A stretch of 64,000 nucleotides of DNA from JAUMXJ01 sp041781135 (GCA_041781135.1 JBHAZV010000027.1:1-64000); one strand, 5' to 3'; positions 7,583 through 15,714 are shown, counted from the stretch's first letter. Made by a program: numbers and translations. Notes: generated by a model not told the origin, from the letters alone.

Positions 7583-8200
7583 ATGACAAAAAATATAGAT
7601 AATTTTTATAGATTCGACGCAGATGGCAGAAAAAGAATAATCTGCGGAATTGACGAGGTGGGGCGAGGGCCGCTCTACGGAGATGTCGTTGCGGCTGCTG
7701 TGGTGCTTCCTGATAGTTTTGACATTTCTGAAATAAATGATTCAAAAAAACTTTCCGAAAAAAAGCGGATTGCGCTCGCCGAAAGGATACGGGCGGAATC
7801 ATTTTTTGGCATCGGACGCGCGACTGCTCGGGAAATCGACGACATAAATATACTTCAGGCTACAAAATTAGCAATGAAGCGCGCTTTAGCCAATCTTGGA
7901 GTTATACCCGATATTTTGTTAATAGATGCGGTTAAACTTGACGATACAGGAATAGAGAGCGTTTCTATAATAAAGGGAGACGAAAAGAGCGCAAGCATTG
8001 CCGCCGCATCGATAGTTGCAAAGGTTTTTCGTGATGGCGAGATGTGTGCTCTTGCTGCCGAATATCCGGGATACGGCTTTGAAAAACACAAAGGTTACGG
8101 CACCAGGATGCACCTTGCTGCAATAGATGCATGCGGAGTGCTGCCGGATCACAGGATTACGTTTCTGAAAAAGCATTTTGAAAAGAAGCGCCGCGATTGA
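7583..8200 (+). CDS. rnhB: Ribonuclease HII
   Basis: Endonuclease that nicks RNA in RNA/DNA hybrids and at misincorporated ribonucleotides. The metal-binding pair is in GIDEVGRGP near the N-terminus; further acidic residues are in LLIDAV and VFRDGEM, giving the D-E-D-D set. The usual LAGPVVAA sequence after the first motif reads LYGDVVAA here, an uncommon variant. I choose ATG 7583 (205 residues); a longer frame from TTG 7535 would overlap rbgA by 23 bases and add 16 poorly conserved residues. It follows rbgA directly, as in B. subtilis. Confidence 0.9.
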   Translation: MTKNIDNFYRFDADGRKRIICGIDEVGRGPLYGDVVAAAVVLPDSFDISEINDSKKLSEKKRIALAERIRAESFFGIGRATAREIDDINILQATKLAMKRALANLGVIPDILLIDAVKLDDTGIESVSIIKGDEKSASIAAASIVAKVFRDGEMCALAAEYPGYGFEKHKGYGTRMHLAAIDACGVLPDHRITFLKKHFEKKRRD

Positions 8201-8211
8201 GGGTTTGAATT

Positions 8212-9963
8212 ATGAGTGAGATCAGAGGATTTTCCGGAATAAGCTCGTCCGGAGCTGTGAATTCCGGCCAGAGCGCTGCGCAGCGCCTTCATGTCGGACA
8301 AAGGGTGGAGGGCATGGTAGTATCTGTGAGCGAAGAAGGTCTTGCAGCCATCAGCGTCGCCGGCAGGATTATTACAGCGCAGGCGGCAAAACACAGTCTT
8401 TCTGTCGGTGAACATCTTATGCTCGAGATCACTGAAATAAGCGGCGATACAGTTCTTGCCTCGCGTATAAACAGTGCGGAGAGCGCGATACTCAGCCGTC
8501 TCGGCATGAATCTAAGCGACGAAAGCCTCCTGTTTGTGGGAGAACTCTTGAGGAACAATCAGCCGATAGATGCCGATGTGCTTGCGCGTCTGCGGAGCAA
8601 CAGCAAGGAGGCGCGTCTTTTTTTGGAACAGCTTTCAGTATTCGGAGCGGATATCGAAATTAACATTGATACTCCAATAAAAACTCAGCTTATACGCCTG
8701 CTTGCGGCATCACAAGGCGGAAGTTCAGATGGCGCTTCGACAGCCGCTGCTTCAGGCGGAGGGATATCAGGGGGCGCGGCGTCGGGCGTGGATATGCCAA
8801 AAACAGCTGCGCCGATGCATAGTGTCGTCGGCGCTTCTGTATCGGCGGCGGGTGCGGAGATATCGGCGGCAGCCGCAACACCGGCGCAGGGTGCGGGTGC
8901 GCAAAGCGCGGGGCTTGCTGCGGTCGGGCAAAGCGTCGGAGCGCAAGGCACAGCTGAACAGCTTTCAAATGCTGCGGATGGCATATCTTCGGCTGCTCTC
9001 GCCGGCGCCAATTCGGCGGCAGGCACAGCGGCGCAGAATGCAGCACAGCGGAGCGTTGCAGCGCAGAACGCCACGGCGCATAATGCTGTTCAGCAAAATG
9101 TCGATGTACAAAATGCAGGAGCACAGAGCGCAGCAGTTCAGCAGAGCGCAGTTCAGCAGAGCGCAGTTCAGCAGAGTACGGTTCAGCAAAGTGCGGTTCA
9201 GCAGAGCGCTGCGGCACATAGCGCCGGGGGCGAGGTACAATCAGCCGGTGCGGCGGCGGTCAAAAATGCTGCGTATACACTGCTAAAAGCACCGAATGGC
9301 GTAGCCGATGTCAGAGACGCTGCATTGACTTTGCTGGGCGGCTTTGGCGCAAAGCAGAATGTAGCGCTTGTTTCGACAGAAAGCGCTCTTACGCTTAGAA
9401 ATATCGCGTTATCAAATATTAGTACGGCAGATATAGCCGACGAATTGCTGGCGCTTGCAAAAACGGTTCTTTCCGACAAAACAGTTGTAAGCGCGGTATC
9501 AGCACTTGCCAAGAATGATGATGCGGCAGGGGTTTTTCGCGAGATTGGCGGCGAGCGAGCGGCGGTCCTTTCAGAATCCGTAAAGGGGGCATCGAGGCAG
9601 GAAAATACACAAATTTACTATATTCCCGTGCCGATAAGAATAGACAGGGAGGAGTCGCGCGCCGATATATATTACAGAAAAAAATCAGTCAGAGGCGATG
9701 AGCTGAATATGCTCGTCGCATTAAAAACTCACAATTTTGGAGAGGTCAGATGCCTTGTGAACAAGTATTTGAACAGTTATGTGCTGGGGTTTGCGTTCGA
9801 AAGCGAAGAAATTGCGGCGATTTTTAGAGAAAGTCTTCCGGAATTGAGACGTGAGCTGCATTCGCTTCCTGTCAGCGAGATATTTATTCGTAACAGGCGG
9901 GAGGTTGATAAAGAATTTTTTACATATGCCGATAAACGAGCTGACTTCGATGTAAGAATTTAA
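8212..9963 (+). CDS. YlqG-like protein with FliK-type C-terminal domain and Ala/Gln/Ser-rich linker
   Basis: This 583-residue protein occupies the position of B. subtilis ylqG. The N-terminal third (1-160) is a structured beta-rich region. Residues about 165-350 are a low-complexity Ala, Ser, Gly and Gln linker containing five tandem VQQSA-like pentads (DNA repeat at 9136-9210). The C-terminal 110 residues (QIYYIPVPIRIDRE onwards) resemble the hook-length-control (Flg_hook) fold of FliK, but degenerate. No signal peptide is seen. Two genes downstream lies an FlhB C-terminal-like gene, so this may be a FliK/FlhB-like switch pair outside the flagellar operon. The family position is fairly secure; the function is unknown. 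Confidence 0.65.
   Translation: MSEIRGFSGISSSGAVNSGQSAAQRLHVGQRVEGMVVSVSEEGLAAISVAGRIITAQAAKHSLSVGEHLMLEITEISGDTVLASRINSAESAILSRLGMNLSDESLLFVGELLRNNQPIDADVLARLRSNSKEARLFLEQLSVFGADIEINIDTPIKTQLIRLLAASQGGSSDGASTAAASGGGISGGAASGVDMPKTAAPMHSVVGASVSAAGAEISAAAATPAQGAGAQSAGLAAVGQSVGAQGTAEQLSNAADGISSAALAGANSAAGTAAQNAAQRSVAAQNATAHNAVQQNVDVQNAGAQSAAVQQSAVQQSAVQQSTVQQSAVQQSAAAHSAGGEVQSAGAAAVKNAAYTLLKAPNGVADVRDAALTLLGGFGAKQNVALVSTESALTLRNIALSNISTADIADELLALAKTVLSDKTVVSAVSALAKNDDAAGVFREIGGERAAVLSESVKGASRQENTQIYYIPVPIRIDREESRADIYYRKKSVRGDELNMLVALKTHNFGEVRCLVNKYLNSYVLGFAFESEEIAAIFRESLPELRRELHSLPVSEIFIRNRREVDKEFFTYADKRADFDVRI
9136..9210 (+). repeat. Five tandem 15-bp repeats inside the ylqG-like gene
   Basis: Units begin at 9136, 9151, 9166, 9181 and 9196. 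The first two are identical (GTTCAGCAGAGCGCA) and the others differ at 2-4 positions. Each encodes Val-Gln-Gln-Ser-Ala or Thr, so copy-number changes keep the frame and only lengthen the linker. Confidence 0.9.
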
Positions 9964-9966
9964 TGT

Positions 9967-9995
9967 TTGACAAATTTGGAAAAATATGCTATGCT
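9967..9995 (+). promoter_or_regulatory. Predicted sigma-A promoter upstream of the small membrane protein
   Basis: Consensus TTGACA (9967-9972), a 17-base spacer and TATGCT (9990-9995); an overlapping TGC-TATTAT extended -10 (9992-10000) is an alternative. Either places the start 15-20 bases before ATG 10022, leaving room for the ribosome binding site GGGAGAAG. Confidence 0.55.
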
Positions 9996-10021
9996 ATTAT
10001 TGCAGCATTCGGGAGAAGAGC

Positions 10022-10276
10022 ATGAGAAAACTAAATGATGGTCTTAATATGAAGAGGGTTTGGCGCGACGCATGCGTAATGCTTGCATTTTTGTTTTTTG
10101 GCGCAGGGTGTGCAATAGTGGGGTTTCATTATGCGCAGCTCGAAATGGGCGGCAGGTTGCTCGGGTGGAGCACTTCACCGGACACCGCTTTTATGTACGG
10201 ATTTCCTTTTATGGCAGTCGTGATAATCTGTATTGCCGTTTCGATAATTTTGAGCAAAAAATTAAAAGACGAATAA
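10022..10276 (+). CDS. Small two-helix membrane protein, unknown
   Basis: I do not recognise this 84-residue protein. Two hydrophobic helices are visible: VMLAFLFFGAGCAIVGFHYA and, near the C-terminus, FPFMAVVIICIAVSIILS, followed by a basic tail KKLKDE. I choose ATG 10022, which is preceded by CGGGAGAAGAGC; the frame also opens 12 codons earlier but that start has no ribosome binding site. It lies between the FliK-like and FlhB-C-like genes and has its own promoter. It may only be a co-transcribed membrane protein. Confidence 0.6.
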   Translation: MRKLNDGLNMKRVWRDACVMLAFLFFGAGCAIVGFHYAQLEMGGRLLGWSTSPDTAFMYGFPFMAVVIICIAVSIILSKKLKDE

Positions 10277-10279
10277 TTT

Positions 10280-10585
10280 ATGCAAAGCGAAGAAAGAAAA
10301 AAAATGGCGGCGGCTCTTGCGTTCAATCCGCTTAGAGACAGCGCTCCACAGGTGATTGCAAAGGGCGTCGGTCTTGTTGCCGAAAATATTATTGCGCGCG
10401 CAAAAGAGAGCGATATTCCGGTTTATGTCGACGAGAGGCTTGTCACTAAGTTAAATAATGTCGAGTTGGGTGATTCAATCCCTCCGGAGATGTACGAGAT
10501 AGTCGCCGAGGTCCTTGTTTTTATATCTTCCGTAGATAAGCGCGCGTCAGGTAAATTTTCCGGCAGCGCAAAGCGGGTGCAATGA
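10280..10585 (+). CDS. FlhB C-terminal domain homologue (YlqH-like)
   Basis: This 101-residue soluble protein is a stand-alone version of the cytoplasmic FlhB/EscU switch domain. Hallmarks are the FNPLRDSAPQVIAKG segment (matching the 'DAPKVVAKG' region of FlhB-CC), the ENIIARAKESDIPVYVDERL segment and the C-terminal PPEMYEIVAEVLVFI helix. It lacks the transmembrane half and the NPTH autocleavage site, as in B. subtilis YlqH. It starts 4 bases after the small membrane protein with no obvious ribosome binding site, so translational coupling is likely. The function is unknown; a role in export-specificity control is an inference. Confidence 0.85.
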   Translation: MQSEERKKMAAALAFNPLRDSAPQVIAKGVGLVAENIIARAKESDIPVYVDERLVTKLNNVELGDSIPPEMYEIVAEVLVFISSVDKRASGKFSGSAKRVQ

Positions 10586-10592
10586 AATCGGC

Positions 10593-10943
10593 ATGAATAA
10601 AAGAAATATCGGCAGCGGTTATGAATCCCTTGCTGCTGCTCATTTGAGCGATCTTGGATTCGATGTGCTGCAAAGAAACATTTACACTCCGCTTGGAGAG
10701 CTCGATATACTTGCAAAGAAGGATTCGGTTTATTATTTTTTTGAGGTAAGATATAAATCCGGCGTTAAATGCGGTTCGCCAAAGGAATCCATTACAAGAG
10801 TCAAGCTTGAACGAATGAAGCGTACATTGCTGTATATAAAAAAACAAAGAAATATTCGCGGGAAATGCTCTCTTGGCTTTGTTGGAATCACATCGTCGAA
10901 ACTCGGCGATGATATTTATGAAGTCATTGCTCCTATTTATTAA
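10593..10943 (+). CDS. YraN (UPF0102) family putative nuclease
   Basis: A 116-residue protein of the YraN family, predicted to have a PD-(D/E)XK nuclease fold. The family signature is present: GSGYESLAAAHL near the N-terminus, then GELDILA and FFEVRYKS, which hold the acidic and lysine/arginine positions of the predicted active site (the usual FVEVKxR reads FFEVRYK here). The last gene of the ylqG-ylqH cluster, it ends 45 bases before comM. YraN is commonly linked to rnhB, comM and dprA loci, as here, but its biochemical role is not settled. Confidence 0.88.
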   Translation: MNKRNIGSGYESLAAAHLSDLGFDVLQRNIYTPLGELDILAKKDSVYYFFEVRYKSGVKCGSPKESITRVKLERMKRTLLYIKKQRNIRGKCSLGFVGITSSKLGDDIYEVIAPIY

Positions 10944-10953
10944 GAGAAAGTTA

Positions 10954-10982
10954 TTGACATAATTTACATTATATGGTATATA
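10954..10982 (+). promoter_or_regulatory. Sigma-A promoter abutting comM
   Basis: TTGACA (10954-10959), an exact 17-base spacer and TATATA (10977-10982). Six bases then lead to the comM ATG at 10989, so the predicted transcript begins at the start codon; no Shine-Dalgarno exists in between or upstream. Confidence 0.7.
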
Positions 10983-10988
10983 GTAACC

Positions 10989-12437
10989 ATGTACAGCAGA
11001 ATAAAATCGGCGGTATGTCAGGGTTTGATTTCCAGCGGTATCGAGATTGAAACGCATATTTCATCGGGTTTGCCGCATCATTCGATAGTCGGTCTGCCAA
11101 ATGCCGTGATAAAAGAGTCAAAGGAGAGAGTCCGCGCCGCATTGGCGTCTTCCGGAATTCCATATCCGGACGATCATATAACTCAGAGCCTTGTACCTGC
11201 ATTTGAGAAAAAGGAGGGTTCGCAGTTGGATCTCCCACTCGCCGTGGGAATATACTGCGCGGTCAGCGGCGCTTCCGTAGGCGATGCGGTATTTTTGGGA
11301 GAGCTTTCTCTTGAGGGCAGGATAAAATCATTTGCAAATATAGAAAATATGCTGCTCTCCGCCGAAAAGGGATCATATTTTGTGCTGCCATACGAGAGTC
11401 GCGATGAAATAGCTTCTATGGAATTGCACGATGTCGGATTAGGGTTTTACGATGATCTCAAAGCTCTTGTCAAGGATATAGATGCGGGTGTTTTTGGTAA
11501 AATCACGGCTGCTTGCTCGGAGAAGAGCGCCGTTTCGGAAGATCGGATTTTAGATTTTTGTGATGTACGTGGTCAGGCAGAGGCAGTAAGATTGCTGCAG
11601 ATCGCAGCTGCAGGCGGATTTCATGTGCTGATAAACGGTCCGCCCGGATGCGGGAAGTCTATGATGGCATCAAGGTTCGCAGGTATTATGCCGGAGCCTG
11701 ATAGACAGCAGAACATTGAAATATGCAAGGTTCACGGCGCAAAAATGAGGCACAGGCGTCCGGTAAGAACGCCGCATCATTCAATAACACCGATGGCTCT
11801 TATAGGCGGAGGCGCTTCAATGAACCTCGGAGAGATAAGTAAGGCGCACGGCGGCGTGCTTGTGCTTGATGAGCTTGGGGAGTATAAAAAGGAAGTGCTC
11901 GAACTGCTTCGCGAGCCGCTGGAGACAGGAAGCATCAATCTTTCGCGTGCATCAAAATCCATAGTGCTGCCGGCGGATTTTCAGCTGATAGCCACAATGA
12001 ACCCTTGTATTTGCGGCGGATATGTGCCGGGCAGGCGTTCGTTTGGATGTACATGCTCAAAACTGGCGCTCGAAAGGTATTATTCAAAGTTATCGTGGCC
12101 TCTCATCGACAGAATGGGATTGTACATTCATGTGGACAAGGTGCATTCGGGAGCGGCTGCTGCCAAGTCTACGGAAAGGCTGCGTTCGGAGGTTGCTGCT
12201 GCAAGGAGCTTTGGGCTTGAGCATGGAGGCTATTCAGAGCGGACGAGCGCGGCGACTATGAAAAAATTTGACAGCTTGTTCGACAAATGCATGCTTTCCC
12301 AGAGAGCGCGCGGCATTATTCTCAGGGTTGCGGAGCATATCGCCAATTTAGAGGCGAGCAAAGAGGTATCTTTTGCTCACATGGTTGAGGCGATACAGGC
12401 AAACCCAAGTTATCGTCTCATGGATTTAAGAAGGTAG
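10989..12437 (+). CDS. comM: ComM/YifB family Mg-chelatase-like AAA+ ATPase
   Basis: ComM is a hexameric helicase that promotes branch migration during natural transformation. Visible are the N-terminal Lon-like fold (YSRIKSAVCQGLI, GLPHHSIVGLPNAVIKESKE), Walker A GPPGCGKS (217-224), Walker B VLVLDELGEY near 290 (family usually DELPEF), LLREPLETG, and a zinc-like CICGG...CTCS cluster. Length (482) is slightly below the usual 500. The start is fixed by the conserved N-terminus, which aligns from residue 1 and is not preceded by a ribosome binding site. dprA follows after 2 bases. Confidence 0.93.
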   Translation: MYSRIKSAVCQGLISSGIEIETHISSGLPHHSIVGLPNAVIKESKERVRAALASSGIPYPDDHITQSLVPAFEKKEGSQLDLPLAVGIYCAVSGASVGDAVFLGELSLEGRIKSFANIENMLLSAEKGSYFVLPYESRDEIASMELHDVGLGFYDDLKALVKDIDAGVFGKITAACSEKSAVSEDRILDFCDVRGQAEAVRLLQIAAAGGFHVLINGPPGCGKSMMASRFAGIMPEPDRQQNIEICKVHGAKMRHRRPVRTPHHSITPMALIGGGASMNLGEISKAHGGVLVLDELGEYKKEVLELLREPLETGSINLSRASKSIVLPADFQLIATMNPCICGGYVPGRRSFGCTCSKLALERYYSKLSWPLIDRMGLYIHVDKVHSGAAAAKSTERLRSEVAAARSFGLEHGGYSERTSAATMKKFDSLFDKCMLSQRARGIILRVAEHIANLEASKEVSFAHMVEAIQANPSYRLMDLRR

Positions 12438-12439
12438 TA

Positions 12440-13453
12440 ATGGTTCAGCATATTTTTGACGGCATTTTTGGTATAGGAAAATCAGGAACAGTTTCTTACA
12501 AAGCGGAAGCCAACGAGGACGGTGGATATTGGCTTAACAGGCTAAGAGAAAAATTTCCTGCGCTTGGGGTTCTGAGTCCGACCCTGAATACACTTTTTGC
12601 CAAAGGCAATACATCGCTTCTTACAGATAAAAAAATTTATGTCGGCATAGTAGGAACAAGAAGATCAACCGTTTATGGAAATAAGGTCGCGGAGATGTTC
12701 GCGTCGCATATAGCCAAAAGCGGAGGGTGCGTGGTCAGCGGTCTTGCTTATGGAATCGATGCGTCAGCTCACAGGGGAGCTCTGCAAAAGGGAGGAAGCA
12801 CCATTGGTGTAAGTGCGTGCGGGCTGGACGGCATTTATCCGGAATCAAACAAAAATCTGTTCGAGCACATGGCCAGGCGCGGCTGTATTATAAGTGAACA
12901 CGGCGGGGTTACAGACAGTCAAAGGTTTAGATTTCCGCTCAGAAACAGGATTGTTGCTGCAATAAGCGATCTGCTGCTGGTGGTCGAGGCGCCCGAAAAA
13001 TCCGGAGCGCTGATTACCGCAAAAATGGCTCTTGACCTCGGCAAAACGGTAGCCGCAGTGCCCGGTTCGATATTTTCGCTTAGCTCTGTCGGCAGTAATA
13101 AGCTTATAGAAGATGGCGCGATACCTTTGTGTTCGACAAACCAGCTCGACCATCTGATGGAATTTATTGCAAATTCGAAGATCGACATGGCGGCAATGGA
13201 AAGCCTTGATGCCCGCAGCCGAAAGCTAATCAGCAGTATTGAATCACGAAGCGAGGGCTATGACGGTGTATCGCTTTCATCTTTCAGCAGCGCCGCTTTG
13301 CACTATCTGAGGACTCATATTCAAGCTGATATTTTTGAAATATCAGCCGAGATCGGTGCAAGCATTACGGATACAATGCTGGTTTTGGAGGAGCTTCGCG
13401 CCGAGGGTATAGTGAAATCAGTAAGAGAGGATACATATGTGTATGTAGTTTAG
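12440..13453 (+). CDS. dprA: DNA-processing protein DprA (Smf)
   Basis: DprA loads RecA onto incoming single-stranded DNA during transformation. The Rossmann-fold core shows YVGIVGTRRSTVYG, the nucleotide/DNA-binding loop SGLAYGIDASAHRGAL, then SEHGG and FRFPLRNRIVAA, all canonical. A C-terminal winged-helix-like region (about 270-337, ADIFEISAEIGASITDTML) fits the DML1/HTH extension of many DprA proteins. The length of 337 is normal. It starts two bases after comM within the same operon; the ribosome binding site AAGG is inside the end of comM. Confidence 0.94.
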   Translation: MVQHIFDGIFGIGKSGTVSYKAEANEDGGYWLNRLREKFPALGVLSPTLNTLFAKGNTSLLTDKKIYVGIVGTRRSTVYGNKVAEMFASHIAKSGGCVVSGLAYGIDASAHRGALQKGGSTIGVSACGLDGIYPESNKNLFEHMARRGCIISEHGGVTDSQRFRFPLRNRIVAAISDLLLVVEAPEKSGALITAKMALDLGKTVAAVPGSIFSLSSVGSNKLIEDGAIPLCSTNQLDHLMEFIANSKIDMAAMESLDARSRKLISSIESRSEGYDGVSLSSFSSAALHYLRTHIQADIFEISAEIGASITDTMLVLEELRAEGIVKSVREDTYVYVV

Positions 13454-13465
13454 TGCGATTTGCGG

Positions 13466-13499
13466 CGCAAACCTGCATCAGTGCAGGTAAAAGCTTGCG
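13466..13499 (+). terminator. Strong hairpin after dprA without U-tract
   Basis: ACCTGCA (13471-13477), loop TCAG, TGCAGGT (13482-13488) is a perfect 7-bp stem; outer CGCAA (13466-13470) can pair with TTGCG (13495-13499). No T-run follows, so it may be a weak terminator or an mRNA 3'-end stabiliser. Confidence 0.4.
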
Positions 13500-13545
13500 A
13501 ACTGAAAAAATAATAATTTGCTGACGAAGTATCAATAAAGTAATC

Positions 13546-13574
13546 TTGACACTGTTCGGCTAATGGTGTAATTT
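13546..13574 (+). promoter_or_regulatory. Sigma-A promoter of topA
   Basis: TTGACA (13546-13551), an exact 17-base spacer and TAATTT (13569-13574). The predicted start is at about 13581, which is also an in-frame ATG of topA, while the conserved topA start with a ribosome binding site lies 39 bases further on. A small hairpin CAGGC-ATAA-GCCTG (13592-13605) lies in between. Confidence 0.65.
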
Positions 13575-13619
13575 ACATAAATGACAAAACTCAGGCATAA
13601 GCCTGCAAAAGAGGTGGCA

Positions 13620-15644
13620 GTGGGGACATTAGTAATAGTTGAATCTCCTACAAAGGCGAAGACTATCAGCAAATTTTTGGGTTCAAGATATTCGGTTCTC
13701 GCTTCGGCGGGACATATAAGAGATCTGCCCAAAAGTAAGATGGGCGTGGATATAGAAAATGATTTTGAGCCGGAATATATAAATATCAGAGGAAGGGGCG
13801 ACACAATAAAAGCGCTTAAAGCGGCTACTAAAAAAGCGGACAATGTGCTGCTTGCAACCGACCCGGATCGCGAGGGCGAGGCGATTGCATGGCATCTTGC
13901 GCATATTCTCGGCATTTCGGGCGATGAAAAATGCAGGGTCGTTTTTAGGGAAATAACGAAGGATGCAGTCAAAAATTCGGTAAAGACGCCGCGGGAAATC
14001 GATACTCAACTGGTGGATGCGCAGCAGGCAAGGAGAGTGCTCGACAGGCTTGTAGGGTACTCAATATCTCCGCTGCTTTGGCGGAAGGTCAAAAAGGGTC
14101 TTTCGGCAGGAAGAGTTCAGAGCGTAGCTACAAGGCTGATATGCGAACGCGAGGATGCAATTAAAAATTTTGTTCCGGATGAATACTGGAGCATCGACGC
14201 CGAGCTTGCAGACCGAGATAAGAACAAGACCATTTTTGCATATTACGGAAAATCCGAGGGCAAAAAGCATGTGCCTAAAAATAAAGCTGAGGCAGATGAA
14301 GTGCTCCAAAAAATCAGGGGAAAAAGCGCCGAAATCCTCAGCGTAGAGGCAAAGAAGCGCAAGTATGCTCCGCCTCCTCCATATACGACGAGCACTCTTC
14401 AGCAGGATGCAGCAAACAGACTGGGTTTTGCGACAAAGAAGACTATGATGATAGCCCAGTCTCTCTATGAGGGTAAGAATGTCAAAGGTATCGGTACGAT
14501 AGGTCTTATAACATATATGAGAACCGACTCCACGAGGGTTTCAGACAGTGCGGCGTTTGCGGCAAGAGAGTATATATCTGAAAATTTTGGAGATAAGTAC
14601 GTAGGTAAAGGAACTGCCGGCAAAAAACAGAAGAATGCGCAGGATGCTCACGAAGCGATCAGGCCAACGATGGAGAATCTAAGCCCCGCCGAGCTTGCGG
14701 CAGACCTTACAAAGGATGAACTCAGACTTTACGAACTCATATGGAAGCGATTTATCGCTTCTCAGATGTCTGACAGCGAGTACAATAATGTTACTGCGAC
14801 TGCAAATATAGATGGTTTGTTCTTCAAGGCCGCGGGTTCTGTAAAAATTTTCGACGGTTTTACAAGGCTTTACGAGAGCGATGCAAACAAGCTGAGCCCA
14901 ATTCCTGCGGTGCGTGAGGGCGATGTGCTGAAAGTAGACGGCGCAAAGGCGGAGCAGCATTTTACCTCCCCGCCTCCGAGGTACACCGAGGGTTCGCTCG
15001 TCAAGGAAATGGAAGAAAAAGGAATCGGGCGACCTTCCACTTACTCGCCTACAATCACGACGATTATTGCGCGAGGCTATGTCGCAAAGGAAAAAAAGAG
15101 CCTGTATCCGACTGAGCTTGGATTCCTGATAAACGAGATAATGTGCGCATATTTCGGAGAGGTGATTAACGTCGGTTTTACTGCCGAAATGGAGACTGAT
15201 TTCGATAAGATAGAAAGCGGCGAAGAGAGCTGGAAGAAGCTTATACGGGATTTTTATTCGGAATTTGAACCGCTGATAAAAAAGGCTGATCGGGAGCTCG
15301 AAAAACAAGATGTTACCGTTATGACGGATATCGACTGTCCGAAATGCGGCTCGAAGCTGCTCATACGCGAGGGAAGGTACGGTAGATTTTATGGCTGTTC
15401 GAGTTATCCAAGCTGCGATTATACGAAGCAGATATTAAACACGACGGGAATAAAGTGTCCTAAATGTGGCGAGGGTGAAGTTGTAGAACGCAAGACAAAG
15501 AAGCTTAAAACATTTTATGGATGCTCAAGATTTCCTGAATGCGACTATGTTTCGTGGAACGAACCCACCGATGAAAAATGCGAAATCTGCGGAGAGAATA
15601 AAGTTAAATACAAGGGCGCCGTGGTGTGCCGAAATAAGCACTGA
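13620..15644 (+). CDS. topA: DNA topoisomerase I
   Basis: Type IA topoisomerase that relaxes negative supercoils. The TOPRIM domain begins at the N-terminus (GTLVIVESPTKAKTI, then TDPDREGEA), and the catalytic tyrosine is in GLITYMRTDSTRVS. Three C-terminal zinc-ribbon modules are visible: CPKCG...CSSYPSC, CPKCGEG...CSRFPEC, and CEICG...C. I choose GTG 13620 (674 residues) because the family starts at this methionine and GAGGTGG precedes it. The frame also extends to ATG 13581, exactly at the predicted transcription start, adding 13 residues. A strong terminator follows at 15658. Confidence 0.94.
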   Translation: MGTLVIVESPTKAKTISKFLGSRYSVLASAGHIRDLPKSKMGVDIENDFEPEYINIRGRGDTIKALKAATKKADNVLLATDPDREGEAIAWHLAHILGISGDEKCRVVFREITKDAVKNSVKTPREIDTQLVDAQQARRVLDRLVGYSISPLLWRKVKKGLSAGRVQSVATRLICEREDAIKNFVPDEYWSIDAELADRDKNKTIFAYYGKSEGKKHVPKNKAEADEVLQKIRGKSAEILSVEAKKRKYAPPPPYTTSTLQQDAANRLGFATKKTMMIAQSLYEGKNVKGIGTIGLITYMRTDSTRVSDSAAFAAREYISENFGDKYVGKGTAGKKQKNAQDAHEAIRPTMENLSPAELAADLTKDELRLYELIWKRFIASQMSDSEYNNVTATANIDGLFFKAAGSVKIFDGFTRLYESDANKLSPIPAVREGDVLKVDGAKAEQHFTSPPPRYTEGSLVKEMEEKGIGRPSTYSPTITTIIARGYVAKEKKSLYPTELGFLINEIMCAYFGEVINVGFTAEMETDFDKIESGEESWKKLIRDFYSEFEPLIKKADRELEKQDVTVMTDIDCPKCGSKLLIREGRYGRFYGCSSYPSCDYTKQILNTTGIKCPKCGEGEVVERKTKKLKTFYGCSRFPECDYVSWNEPTDEKCEICGENKVKYKGAVVCRNKH

Positions 15645-15657
15645 AGCGGAACGAAAT

Positions 15658-15688
15658 CGCCGTCGCAATGGAGCGTCGGCGTTTTTTT
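15658..15688 (+). terminator. Rho-independent terminator of topA
   Basis: CGCCGTCGC (15658-15666), loop AATGGA, GCGTCGGCG (15673-15681), then seven T. One internal T-T mismatch. This is a classic intrinsic terminator separating topA from the flagellar operon. Confidence 0.85.
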
Positions 15689-15714
15689 GTTGCTTCATTT
15701 GGGCAATTTATTAT
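15687..15714 (+). promoter_or_regulatory. Candidate sigma-A promoter of the fla/che operon
   Basis: TTGTTG (15687-15692), a 16-base spacer and TATTAT (15709-15714) is the best vegetative-like promoter I find between the topA terminator and flgB. It would give a leader of about 93 bases with a hairpin AGGATTTT (15730-15737)/AAAATCCT (15749-15756). The match is modest and alternatives are possible. Confidence 0.3.

Noticed and set aside
9136..9210. Short regular repeats that could suggest a CRISPR array
   Set aside because: The units are contiguous 15-mers without spacers and encode VQQSA in the frame of the surrounding gene; no cas genes are nearby.
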